From CAZKTO01 sp964555685 (GTDB lineage: Bacteria; Chloroflexota; Dehalococcoidia; SHYB01): a stretch of DNA of 27,416 bases. A program made the position numbers and the translations under genes. A model generated the notes under the pieces. It was not told the origin of the DNA and did no database searches. It saw nothing but the letters and a program-made list of their open reading frames with translations. The stretch is from assembly GCA_964555685.1 (NCBI GenBank), contig CAZKTO010000038.1, forward strand, positions 1-27,416, given 5' to 3'. Position 1 is the first letter of the stretch; every line of letters begins with the position of its first letter. Shown here in pieces: positions 1 to 6,531 of the stretch.

Positions 1-540
1 CTTGGACTCCTCGACGGTGATGACGCCGTCCTTGCCGACCTTCTCCATCACCTCGGCGATGAGGTTGCCGATCTCGTTGTCGTGGGCGGCGAGAGCGGCG
101 ACCTGGGCGATCTGCTCCTTGCCGGCCACGGGGATGGAGGCCTTCTTGATCTCGTCGCGCAGGGCGGCGACGGCCTTCTCCACACCCCGCTTGAGGGCCA
201 TGGGGTTGGCGCCGGCCGTCACGTTCTTGAAGCCCTCGTGGATCATCGCCTGGGCGAGCACCGTGGCCGTCGTGGTGCCGTCGCCGGCGACGTCGTTGGT
301 CTTGGTGGCCGCCTCTTTGAGGAGCTGGGCGCCCATGTTCTCCATGGGGTTCTCCAGCTCGATCTCCTTGGCGATGGTGACGCCGTCGCTGCACACCTGG
401 GGCGGCCCGAACTTCTTGTCCAGGATCACGTTCCGGCCCTTGGGGCCCAGGGTGACCTTGACGGTGTCGGCCAGGGCGTCGACGCCCTTGATCAGGCTGC
501 GGCGCGCCTCTTCTGCGTAGCGAATTTCCTTAGCTGCCAT
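1..540 (-). CDS. groEL: 60 kDa chaperonin GroEL, N-terminal 180 residues (partial)
   Basis: Large subunit of the cytosolic GroEL-GroES chaperonin, which encloses unfolded proteins and refolds them with ATP. The visible part is the equatorial domain and the start of the intermediate domain. It shows the phosphate-binding TLGPKGRN (residues 30-37) and the nucleotide/Mg site GDGTTTAT (86-93, including Asp87), both intact. The start is ATG at 540, with GGAGG about 5 nt upstream. The gene runs off the left edge of the window, so its C terminus (and whether it has a GGM tail) cannot be judged. It is the second gene of the groES-groEL operon, 77 bp after groES, with a palindromic repeat in the gap. 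Heat regulation is expected through the CIRCE element upstream of groES. Identification is secure. Confidence 0.97.
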   Translation of the reverse strand, partial: MAAKEIRYAEEARRSLIKGVDALADTVKVTLGPKGRNVILDKKFGPPQVCSDGVTIAKEIELENPMENMGAQLLKEAATKTNDVAGDGTTTATVLAQAMIHEGFKNVTAGANPMALKRGVEKAVAALRDEIKKASIPVAGKEQIAQVAALAAHDNEIGNLIAEVMEKVGKDGVITVEESK

Positions 541-589
541 GATGCCTCCTTGGGGTCCTTCCTTATGCCTATGCTGCCTCGGAGCGGGC

Positions 590-605
590 CCCCGACACGT
601 CGGGG
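590..605. repeat. Dispersed palindrome CCCCGAC-AC-GTCGGGG (copy 1, groES-groEL spacer)
   Basis: Perfect 7-bp arms around AC, in the transcribed gap between groES and groEL. The flanks add GGAGC on the left and GCTCC on the right (with a small bulge), resembling the longer arms of the copy in recF. It would form a hairpin in the mRNA between the two cistrons. Confidence 0.85.
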
Positions 606-617
606 AGCTCCTCGCGT

Positions 618-914
618 CTACTTGCCGACCTTGGCCAGGACGTCGCTCTCCCGCAGGATCAGGTACTCCTGCGCGGCTTCCTTGATCTCGGTCCCGCCGT
701 ACTTGGCGTAGATAACCCGGTCGCCGACCTTGACGTCCAGGGGGATGCGCTTCCCCTCGTCGGTGACGCGGCCGGGGCCCACGGCCACCACCACGCCCTC
801 CTGCGGCTTCTCCTTGGCCGTGTCGGGCAGGATGATGCCGCCCCGCACGATCTCTTCGGTGGGCAGGGCCGTGACCACGACGCGGTCGCCCAGCGGTTCG
901 AACTTTCGTGCCAC
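618..914 (-). CDS. groES: 10 kDa co-chaperonin GroES
   Basis: Lid of the GroEL chamber; acts as a heptamer in the cytosol. The core matches the family throughout: EPLGDRVVV near the start, the mobile loop with IVRGGIILPDTAKEKPQEG, VGDRVIYAKYGGTEIK, and the YLILRESDVLA ending. From GTG at 914 it is 98 residues, close to the usual 94-97. This GTG has GGAGG 7 nt upstream. A second GTG at 944, in frame and with its own GGAGG, arises from a 30-bp tandem duplication and would add ten residues. An ATG at 1007 is also in frame, but it lies inside the CIRCE operator and is rejected as a start. First gene of the minus-strand heat-shock operon. The choice between the 914 and 944 starts is open. Confidence 0.95.
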   Translation of the reverse strand: MARKFEPLGDRVVVTALPTEEIVRGGIILPDTAKEKPQEGVVVAVGPGRVTDEGKRIPLDVKVGDRVIYAKYGGTEIKEAAQEYLILRESDVLAKVGK

Positions 915-960
915 GGGTGCCTCCTTCTTGAACTTCTGTGCCACAAGTGCCTCCTTATTG
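901..960 (-). repeat. 30-bp tandem duplication covering the groES RBS and start
   Basis: Positions 901-930 and 931-960 match at 25 of 30 bases. On the minus strand each unit carries GGAGGCAC, a GTG codon and the codons for V-A-x-K-F. Because the unit is 30 nt, both GTG codons are in the same groES frame. Confidence 0.9.
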
Positions 961-993
961 AATTGAGAGCTCTTGATTGCCGGATGGAGAGGC

Positions 994-1020
994 TTAGCAC
1001 TCGACATGCTCGACTGCTAA
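994..1020. promoter_or_regulatory. CIRCE operator (HrcA binding site)
   Basis: TTAGCACTC-N9-GACTGCTAA. The consensus is TTAGCACTC-N9-GAGTGCTAA, so there is one mismatch, in the right arm. It lies just downstream of the predicted groES -10 box, where a bound HrcA repressor would block initiation. It predicts an HrcA homologue elsewhere in the genome. Confidence 0.92.
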
Positions 1021-1030
1021 GCCATCGAAC

Positions 1031-1059
1031 ATCCTACGGGCGTTTCCCAATACCGGCAA
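1031..1059 (-). promoter_or_regulatory. groES-groEL promoter
   Basis: On the minus strand, TTGCCG-N17-TAGGAT, with the -10 box at 1036-1031. Initiation would fall at about 1024, at the upstream edge of the CIRCE element. Confidence 0.6.
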
Positions 1060-1167
1060 GTCGCGGAAAGCGTCGCGTATCCCCTATCATCCCATCGTTA
1101 CTCCTCGTTTACCCGTCGAGATCACTCGTTTATGCTTCGCACCAAGAGCCTGCCGCGGCCTCGGCCC

Positions 1168-1196
1168 TTGCGGCCTTACACGGTAGCGTGTATCCT
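1168..1196 (+). promoter_or_regulatory. Promoter of the XRE/DUF2851 pair, probably leaderless
   Basis: TTGCGG (1168-1173), 17-nt spacer, TATCCT (1191-1196). The ATG of the regulator begins 7 nt after the -10 box, which leaves no room for a ribosome-binding site and suggests a leaderless transcript. Confidence 0.55.
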
Positions 1197-1202
1197 GGGG
1201 CT

Positions 1203-1505
1203 ATGGGGAAGAGGAGGCCCGCCCGGCCCGCCCGGTGGGACGCGACGCGCGTCCAGGCGCTGCGCCGCCACCTGGGACTGAGCCAGGCGGCCATGGCCGA
1301 GCGCCTGGGGACGCGCCAGCAGACCGTCAGCGACTGGGAGACCGGGGCGTACGGGCCCGGCGGCATCTCCTCGACGCTCCTCGGCATCCTGGCCGAGCGG
1401 GCCGACTTTCCGTACGAGGCGAGGCCGCCGCTTTCGCCACCCCGACCTGTCGGGGGCCGCCTCGCTCAGGAGGAGGGCCGTGGGCCCCAGACGGAGGGCG
1501 GCTAG
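1203..1505 (+). CDS. XRE-family helix-turn-helix protein
   Basis: A 100-residue DNA-binding protein. Residues about 14-63 are a Cro/C1-type HTH: RVQALRRHLGLSQ (helix 1 and turn), AAMAERLG (helix 2), TRQQTVSDWETG (recognition helix), then an ILAERADFPYEA tail. The C-terminal 30 residues are Pro/Gly/Arg-rich and look unfolded. They include a copy of the dispersed palindrome encoding PRPVG at residues 80-84. The start is the ATG at 1203 because the HTH begins shortly after it and the promoter ends just before. The frame is open further upstream to 963, but that stretch holds the divergent groES promoter. It overlaps the next gene by 26 bp, so the two are probably co-translated. The target is unknown; by position it may control itself and the DUF2851 gene. 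Confidence 0.8.
   Translation: MGKRRPARPARWDATRVQALRRHLGLSQAAMAERLGTRQQTVSDWETGAYGPGGISSTLLGILAERADFPYEARPPLSPPRPVGGRLAQEEGRGPQTEGG
1440..1455. repeat. Dispersed palindrome CCCCGAC-CT-GTCGGGG (copy 2, inside xre)
   Basis: In the 3' part of the XRE-type gene, in frame, encoding Pro-Arg-Pro-Val-Gly (residues 80-84) in a tail that is not part of the HTH fold. Confidence 0.85.
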
Positions 1506-2856
1506 GGCACCCCGCGCCGCTGCGCCGCCGGAGCGCGAGCTGCACCGCCTCTGGCGGGAGCGAAGGGTCGCCGCCGTGACGCTGGCGGAGGAGGGCGCCA
1601 CGCGCCTCCGCGTGCGCTTCCCCGGCTGGGAGGACGGCGGCCGCGGCCCCGATTTCAAGGGCGCCGTCCTCGAGACGGCCCAAGGGGCCACGGTCCGAGG
1701 GGATGTGGAGATCCACCGCGAGGGCCGCGGCTGGAGCGAGCACGGCCACCACCGGGACCCGGCCTACCGGGCGGTGGCGTTGCATCTCGTCTGGCGGCCG
1801 GGAGCGGCGGCGACGGCGCGCACGGTCGAGGGGCGGGCCGTGCCCGCGGCCGTTCTCGTGGCGTCCAAGGGCCGGGCGCGCCCGGCCGACGCGCGCCCCT
1901 GCGTCCGGCGCTCCCATCCGCTGGACCCCGACGAGGCCGGCGCGCTCCTGGACGAGCTGGGCGACCGGCGCTTCTTCGAGCGGGCCCTCGCCCTCGATAC
2001 CGAGGCGCAGGCGAGGGGCCTGGACCGGACGCTCTACCGGGGCCTCCTGGAGGCGCTGGGGTACAGCCAGAACGCCGCGGCGTTCGCGGCTCTGGCGGAG
2101 CGGCTGCCCTACGCTCTCTTGGAGGAGCGGGCCAAGGGAGCGCCTAGGGAGGGCCGCCAGGCGCTCATCGAGTCGCTGCTCTTCGGCGCCGCGGGGCTCT
2201 TGCCCTCGCAGCGGGGCGCGGCCGCTGGGGAGGAGGGGTGGCCGGCGGAGGCGGAGCGGCGCTGGCGGGCGCTGGGTCCCGCCACGCCCGGCCGGCCGGA
2301 GGAGCGCCCAGTCTCCGTCTGGCAGCTCCACCGGGTGCGTCCGGAGAATGCGCCGGCCCGCCGCATCGCCGCGGCGGCGGCCCTGGCCGGCCGCTTCATC
2401 GAGAGCGGCGGGCCCTTCGCGTGGGCGCGCGCGGCCTTCGAAGGCCCGGACCCGCTTCACGCGGCCCTGGGCCTGCGCCGCCGTCTCCTGGTCCGGACCG
2501 GCGGATACTGGGCGGGGCACTGGGACTTCGCCAGGCCCGGCGGCCGCAACCCAACGCTCCTGGGCGAGGGCCGCGCAGGCGATATCGTCGTGAACGTGGC
2601 GCTGCCATTCTTGTACGGGTGGGCGGCGAGGGCCGGCGACCGGGAGATGGCCTCCCGCGCTCTCGCGGCCTATCGCGCGCACCCCCTCCTCAGCGGGAAC
2701 CGGGTCACCCGGGAGGTGGAGCGGATGCTCTTCCCGGACGGGGCTCGGGGCGTTGTCCGGACGGCGCGGCGCCAGCAGGGCCTCATCCACCTGTACAAGA
2801 GGCGCTGCGCGGGGCTTCTCTGCGGCGCCTGCGCCTTCGGGCGCCCGGTGGGGTAG
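1480..2856 (+). CDS. DUF2851 family protein
   Basis: A 458-residue protein of unknown function. The N-terminal third matches my memory of DUF2851: PPERELHRLWRER, then a PGW...GRGPDFKGAVL block (about 48-66), GDVEIH (about 74-79), HGHHRDPAYRAVALHLVW (about 88-105). The end is also family-like: QQGLIHLYKRRC...CGAC, with three closely placed Cys (about residues 443-452) that could bind a metal. No signal peptide or membrane segment is visible. The start is GTG at 1480, with AGGAGG 3-8 nt upstream, inside the end of the XRE gene. The protein is very Arg/Ala-rich, following the local base composition. The acidic and His residues in the VEIH/HGHH blocks suggest an enzyme, but the reaction is not known. 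Confidence 0.82.
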   Translation: MGPRRRAARAPRAAAPPERELHRLWRERRVAAVTLAEEGATRLRVRFPGWEDGGRGPDFKGAVLETAQGATVRGDVEIHREGRGWSEHGHHRDPAYRAVALHLVWRPGAAATARTVEGRAVPAAVLVASKGRARPADARPCVRRSHPLDPDEAGALLDELGDRRFFERALALDTEAQARGLDRTLYRGLLEALGYSQNAAAFAALAERLPYALLEERAKGAPREGRQALIESLLFGAAGLLPSQRGAAAGEEGWPAEAERRWRALGPATPGRPEERPVSVWQLHRVRPENAPARRIAAAAALAGRFIESGGPFAWARAAFEGPDPLHAALGLRRRLLVRTGGYWAGHWDFARPGGRNPTLLGEGRAGDIVVNVALPFLYGWAARAGDREMASRALAAYRAHPLLSGNRVTREVERMLFPDGARGVVRTARRQQGLIHLYKRRCAGLLCGACAFGRPVG

Positions 2857-3000
2857 AGGCGGTATGCGCCCGCGCCCACGGGGAAGGTCTCGCTGGTGAC
2901 CCAGGCCGAGAGGGCCGAGGCGAGGGCGGGAGACGGCGTGCGTCCGCGGCGGGCTGGCGCGACGAGTTTCGCCGGCGAGCTGAGCGGTTCGCGTCACGCA

Positions 3001-3029
3001 TTGACGCATGGGCGGCGCGTGCGTATCAT
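3001..3029 (+). promoter_or_regulatory. Promoter upstream of amidohydrolase 1
   Basis: TTGACG (3001-3006), 17-nt spacer, TATCAT (3024-3029), both close to sigma-70 consensus. It lies about 230 bp before the amidohydrolase start, so the leader would contain the 3143-3197 hairpin. The stretch 2857-3259 shows no convincing gene. It holds only this promoter, the hairpin repeat and the ribosome-binding site. Confidence 0.6.
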
Positions 3030-3142
3030 CCGGCCAGGGGACGCCGGGCTGGACGGCGCGGGGCTCCGAGGCCCGTTGTGCCGGAACTCGCCGGGCTCAT
3101 GCTCTGCCCCCTCGGATGACTCGGGGCAAGCTCTGAGCCGAG

Positions 3143-3197
3143 CCCTTCGACAGACTCAGGGTAGACTCCGCGAGTCCTGACCCTGAGTCTCGAAGGG
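3143..3197. repeat. Long hairpin repeat (CCCTTCGACAG...CTCAGG type)
   Basis: Left arm 3143-3162 and right arm 3180-3197 pair over 18 bp with a 2-nt bulge (CA). The loop itself contains GACTC-CGC-GAGTC. The same word family (GAGCCCTTCG(A/T)CAG) recurs at 4492-4511 and, degenerate and inverted, near 4637-4650. This is a dispersed intergenic repeat, and in the leader of the amidohydrolase it could also act as an attenuator-like structure. Confidence 0.8.
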
Positions 3198-3259
3198 GAA
3201 GGACCTGTCCTCCCCGAAGGGGCGTGACGCTCGATGAGGCGGAGAAGAGGAGGGTGACG

Positions 3260-4438
3260 ATGGAGCGGTACATGGTGATTTCGGCCGATGCGCACGCCGG
3301 CGTGCCGGATGGGGGCTACCGGCAGTACATGGAGCGGCGGCACTGGAGGGACTACGACGAGTACCTGGCGGGCTACGAGCCGGGCCTGCGGGGCCACCGC
3401 CTCTCGTTCAACAACCTGGGCGGGGAGATCTTCCGCGAGGAGGTCACCCACGAGATGGACTCCCAGCGGGAGGTCCAGGCGGGCGGGCGCAGCGGGGCGT
3501 ACGATGCCACCCGGCGTCTCCGGGAGATGGAGGCCGATGGGGTCGTGGCGGACGTGCTCTTCCCGGACGGCTCGCTGAAGAACGCGGCTCCCTTCTTCGC
3601 CTCGGCCAAGCCGGGCACGTGGAGGCAGGAGCTCCAGGGCGTGGGCGCCCGCGCCTACAACCGCTGGCTGGCCGACTTCTGCTCCCAGAACCCGGGGCGC
3701 CACGCCGGACTGGCCGTCATCACTATCCACGATATCGAGGGTGCCGTCGCCGAGATTCGGTGGGCCAAGGACACGGGACTCCGAGGCGTGATCATCCCGG
3801 CCTCCGTGGGCGAAGGCGGCCTGCCTTTCTACAACCACCCGCGCTACGAGCCTCTCTGGGCCACCTGCGCCGAGACGGGCCTCCCCATCCACACCCATGT
3901 GGGCTCCTCCATGCCGGAGTACGGTGGTCTGCCCGGCGCGAGGTGTCTTTTCCCCACGGAATCGGCCTGGCTCTCCCATCGACCCCTGTGGTTTCTGCTG
4001 TGGAGCGGCGTCTTCCACCGCTACCCCACCCTCAAGATGGTCTTCACTGAGCAGGGTTGCACGTGGGTACCTGATGCCCTGCAACGTATGGATAGGATCT
4101 ACAAGGACCTGTTCCGCGAGGCCCGCCATACCCTCCCCCTCTCGCCCACCGAGTATTGGGAACGGCAATGCTTCGTCTCGGCGATGCTCAGGGACCCCAC
4201 GGAGCGAGATGCGCGGCACCACATCGGCGTGAACAAGATCGTCTGGGGCTCGGACTACCCACACTTCGAGGGGAGCTGGCCCCACAGCGTGCGGACGCTC
4301 CACAACGCCCTGAACGGCGTCCCGGAGCCCGATGTCCGCGCCATGCTGGGGGAGAACGCGGCCCAGGTCTACGGGTTCGACGTGGCGAAGCTCCGGCCCG
4401 TGGCCGAGCGCGTGGGGCCCAGGGTCTCGGATATCTAG
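3260..4438 (+). CDS. Amidohydrolase 2 family metal-dependent hydrolase (copy 1)
   Basis: A 392-residue TIM-barrel protein of the PF04909/COG2159 group, which includes decarboxylases and hydrolases of cyclic or aromatic acids. Markers are ISADAHAG near the N terminus (residues about 7-14, the usual first metal-site strand), a central LPIHTHVGSS strand, TEQGCTWVPDALQRMDRIY, and the C-terminal WGSDYPHFEGSWP carrying the conserved Asp. The closing ENAAQVYGFD is typical. The start is the ATG at 3260 with AGGAGGG 5-6 nt upstream; a GTG 36 nt earlier lacks such a site. It stands alone between repeat-rich spacers. The substrate cannot be read from the sequence. A second family member lies at 11438-12568; they share the fold and motifs but differ in most positions. 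Confidence 0.85.
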   Translation: MERYMVISADAHAGVPDGGYRQYMERRHWRDYDEYLAGYEPGLRGHRLSFNNLGGEIFREEVTHEMDSQREVQAGGRSGAYDATRRLREMEADGVVADVLFPDGSLKNAAPFFASAKPGTWRQELQGVGARAYNRWLADFCSQNPGRHAGLAVITIHDIEGAVAEIRWAKDTGLRGVIIPASVGEGGLPFYNHPRYEPLWATCAETGLPIHTHVGSSMPEYGGLPGARCLFPTESAWLSHRPLWFLLWSGVFHRYPTLKMVFTEQGCTWVPDALQRMDRIYKDLFREARHTLPLSPTEYWERQCFVSAMLRDPTERDARHHIGVNKIVWGSDYPHFEGSWPHSVRTLHNALNGVPEPDVRAMLGENAAQVYGFDVAKLRPVAERVGPRVSDI

Positions 4439-4491
4439 CGCTCGGTCATGTGACGGGTGACACGAACGGTCTGCTGGCATCGTTCTGAGCC

Positions 4492-4650
4492 GAGCCCTTC
4501 GTCAGGCTCAGGGGCTGTGAATTTTCCCTTCGTAGGGGCAACCCCCCGTGGTTGCCCAGATGGGCGGGCACGGGGGCCCGCCCATCTGGGCGATTTGTTC
4601 ACAGCCTCTCAGGGCAGGCTCTGAGCCCCGCCGCAGGAGCCCGTCGAAGG
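4492..4650. repeat. Nested inverted-repeat (cruciform-like) intergenic element
   Basis: Outer arms GGCTGTGAA (4513-4521) and TTCACAGCC (4598-4606). Inside are GGGCAACC/GGTTGCCC (8 bp, about 4536-4557) and AGATGGGCGGGC (4558-4569) with its perfect complement at 4576-4587, extendable to about 18 bp with one G-T pair. GAGCCCTTCGTCAGG (4492-4506) and a degenerate GAGCCCGTCGAAGGG (4637-4651) frame it. No gene is seen between 4439 and 4787. Confidence 0.8.
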
Positions 4651-4700
4651 GCGGCTTCGCGGCGGCCATCGGAAGACCCTGAGCCGGACGCTCGCTTTCC

Positions 4701-4730
4701 TTGACGGGCCCTTCTGGAATTCACTATGAT
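4701..4730 (+). promoter_or_regulatory. Promoter of the rsmD-coaD operon
   Basis: TTGACG (4701-4706), 18-nt spacer, TATGAT (4725-4730). The leader to the GTG start would be about 50 nt. Confidence 0.65.
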
Positions 4731-4787
4731 GGTATCCGATCAACCGCTTCGGTTGGCCCTCCCCGCGGCCAGGGGCGAGGACGAACG

Positions 4788-5342
4788 GTGCGCGTACTCA
4801 CGGGCGAGGCGAAAGGCGCGAGGCTCCGGGCCCCGCGGGCGTCCGGCCTCCGGCCCACCTCCGGCCGGGTGAAGAGCGCCATCTTCAACACCCTCTCGCC
4901 CGATGCCGTCGAGGGCGCGCGGGTGCTGGACCTCTACGCGGGCACGGGGGCTCTGGGCATCGAGGCGCTGAGCCGCGGCGCCGCCCATGCCGACTTCGTC
5001 GAGCGAAGCCCCCGGCTCGCCGCCCTCATCCGCCGGAACCTGGAGGCCGCCGGAGCCAAGGACCGGGCCCGCGTCTACGCCATGCCCGCGCACAAGGCCC
5101 TCGGTGCCCTTTCGGGCCCCTACCATCTCGTCCTCATGGACCCGCCCTACGACGACGCTGGCGTGGCCGGGCTGCTGGCGCGGCTGGAGGGCGCGGGCCT
5201 GCTGGCCGATGGGGCCACGGTCGTCCTCGAGCATGCCTGGCGCACGCCGCCGCCCGAAGGTCCGGGCAGGCTCGCCCTCATCGAGACCCGCCGGTACGGC
5301 GATACGGCCGTCAGCTACTATCGGGAGGAGCCCCGCGCATGA
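4788..5342 (+). CDS. rsmD: 16S rRNA (guanine-966-N2)-methyltransferase RsmD
   Basis: Methylates G966 of 16S rRNA using S-adenosylmethionine. It is 184 residues long, normal for the family. The N-terminal VLTGEAKGARLRAP and RPTSGRVKSAIFNTL are RsmD signatures, VLDLYAGTGALGIEAL (about 46-61) is the SAM-binding motif I, and MDPPYDD (117-123) is the catalytic (D/N)PPY motif of N6/N2 methylases. The start is GTG at 4788 with a GAGG about 7 nt upstream. A TTG at 4701 in the same frame is part of the promoter. The stop overlaps the coaD start (ATGA), indicating translational coupling; rsmD-coaD is a very common bacterial gene pair. Confidence 0.95.
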   Translation: MRVLTGEAKGARLRAPRASGLRPTSGRVKSAIFNTLSPDAVEGARVLDLYAGTGALGIEALSRGAAHADFVERSPRLAALIRRNLEAAGAKDRARVYAMPAHKALGALSGPYHLVLMDPPYDDAGVAGLLARLEGAGLLADGATVVLEHAWRTPPPEGPGRLALIETRRYGDTAVSYYREEPRA

Positions 5343-5839
5343 TCGCCGCCCTCTACCCCGGGAGCTTCGACCCTCCCACCAACGGCCACGTGGACATCGC
5401 CCGGCGGTCCGCGAGTATCTTCGACAAGCTCTACGTCGCCGTCTACGACGCCCCGCCCAAGCGGCTCCTCTTCGATACGGCCGAGCGGGTAGAGCTCTTC
5501 CGCCAGGCGGTGAGAGACGTTCGCAACATCGAGGTGATCCCATACAAGGGTCTCACGGTGCACCTGGCGCGCGAGATCGGCGCCCGCGTCGTCGTCCGCG
5601 GGCTGCGGGCCAGTTCGGACTTCGAGTACGAGTTCGAGATGGCCATGATGAACCGCAACATAGACGCGGGCATTGAGGTCCTCTGCATGATGACCCGCAT
5701 CGACTACCAGTTCCTGAGCTCCAGCCTCCTGAAAGAGGTCTGCTCGCTGGGAGGCTCCATCAACAACCTCGTGCCTCGGCACGTGGAGGAGGCCCTGCAC
5801 GCCAAGTTGCGCGGAGCCGCTGGCTCCGGGAAGGAGTAG
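5339..5839 (+). CDS. coaD: Phosphopantetheine adenylyltransferase CoaD
   Basis: Fourth step of coenzyme A synthesis: transfers AMP from ATP to 4'-phosphopantetheine. 166 residues, the usual length. It shows the nucleotidyltransferase motif as YPGSFDPPTNGH (6-17, with TNGH at 14-17), the VVRGLRASSDFEYEFEMAMMNR block that contacts the pantetheine substrate, and the second ATP motif FLSSSLLKEV (ISSS-like). The ATG overlaps the rsmD stop. The next gene follows after 3 bp, so all three form one operon. Confidence 0.96.
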   Translation: MIAALYPGSFDPPTNGHVDIARRSASIFDKLYVAVYDAPPKRLLFDTAERVELFRQAVRDVRNIEVIPYKGLTVHLAREIGARVVVRGLRASSDFEYEFEMAMMNRNIDAGIEVLCMMTRIDYQFLSSSLLKEVCSLGGSINNLVPRHVEEALHAKLRGAAGSGKE

Positions 5840-5842
5840 GGC

Positions 5843-6445
5843 ATGGCCGAGAGCGCGCCGAATCTGCAGACGCGGCTCCAGGTCTTCGACCTCCTGGACC
5901 GGCTGGAGGCCCTGACCGCCTCGGCGACGAAGCTGCCCCTGACCCGCCGGGCCGTGGTCAACCCGGCCGAGCTGCAGGAGGTGGCGGCGCGGCTCCGCCA
6001 CCTGCTGCCCAAGGAGATCGTCGAGGCCCAGCAGATCATCCGGTACAAGGACTCCCTCGTCCAGCGGGCCCAGGTGGACGCCAAGCGCATGCGGGACGCC
6101 GCCGAGCAGGAGGCGCGCCACAAGATCTCCGAGACGCAGATCATGCACGACGCCCGCCGCGAGGCCGACGAGCTGACGGCGGGCGCCCGCCGCCGCGCCG
6201 ACGAGACCGTCGCTGGCTCCGAGGCCCAGGCCCGCCAGCGCATCGAGGGCGCCGACGCCTACGCCATGGACGTCCTGCGCAAGCTGGATGAGGAGCTGAC
6301 GGCGCTCCTCGCCTCCGCGCGCAGGGGCATGGAGGTCCTGGAGTCGGGCAGTCACCTGGACCAAGGCGAGGGCCGGCCCGCGGGGCGCGAGGTGCGCGAT
6401 GGCGGCCGGGAGCGCCGGCCGCGGCGCCCCGCCCGCGAGCGGTAG
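5843..6445 (+). CDS. Coiled-coil protein (DivIVA / ATP-synthase b-subunit-like)
   Basis: A 200-residue protein that is mostly helical. Residues about 12-75 hold LQVFDLLDRLEAL and LQEVAARLRHLLPKEIVEAQQII; residues about 75-165 are a long charged Ala/Glu/Arg heptad-rich coiled coil. The last 30 residues are a basic disordered tail (GRERRPRRPARER). No membrane segment. GGAAGGAG precedes the ATG at 5843, inside the end of coaD. Proteins of this kind are often annotated as DivIVA-like or F0F1-b-like on coiled-coil similarity alone, so the name should not be taken as function. Position next to coaD suggests only co-expression. It may organise a complex at the cell pole or membrane, but nothing in the sequence proves this. 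Confidence 0.75.
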   Translation: MAESAPNLQTRLQVFDLLDRLEALTASATKLPLTRRAVVNPAELQEVAARLRHLLPKEIVEAQQIIRYKDSLVQRAQVDAKRMRDAAEQEARHKISETQIMHDARREADELTAGARRRADETVAGSEAQARQRIEGADAYAMDVLRKLDEELTALLASARRGMEVLESGSHLDQGEGRPAGREVRDGGRERRPRRPARER

Positions 6446-6470
6446 CCGCCTGGGCGCTGCCGTCCCTTCC

Positions 6471-6499
6471 TTGCACGGCGAGGGCCTCCGCGATACCCT
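6471..6499 (+). promoter_or_regulatory. Possible recF promoter
   Basis: TTGCAC (6471-6476), 17-nt spacer, TACCCT (6494-6499), in the 86-bp gap before recF. Moderately good match only. Confidence 0.4.
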
Positions 6500-6531
6500 G
6501 AGGCTGGTCCAGGTCCCACCGGGGGCGCGCC

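Noticed and set aside
915..1007. GroES start at ATG 1007
   Set aside because: It lies within the CIRCE operator and would be at the very 5' end of the mRNA; the added residues are not in the family.
963..1202. N-terminal extension of the XRE protein from 963
   Set aside because: The stretch contains the divergent groES start region, CIRCE and promoter, and has no domain-like sequence. The ATG at 1203 fits the promoter and fold.
1327..3009. Long minus-strand open frame (560 codons) opposite DUF2851
   Set aside because: Shadow frame of GC-rich coding DNA: Arg/Pro/Gly/Ala-rich, no recognisable domain, opposite a well-supported gene.
2896..3180. Possible 94-codon gene after DUF2851
   Set aside because: No RBS at good distance, low-complexity Arg/Gly sequence, and it runs into the promoter and hairpin repeat.
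3026..4480. Minus-strand open frame of 484 codons opposite amidohydrolase 1
   Set aside because: Shadow frame. Composition and lack of motifs; the plus strand has clear catalytic motifs.
4701..4787. TTG start for rsmD at 4701
   Set aside because: That TTG is the -35 box of a good promoter. The GTG at 4788 begins the conserved RsmD N terminus.
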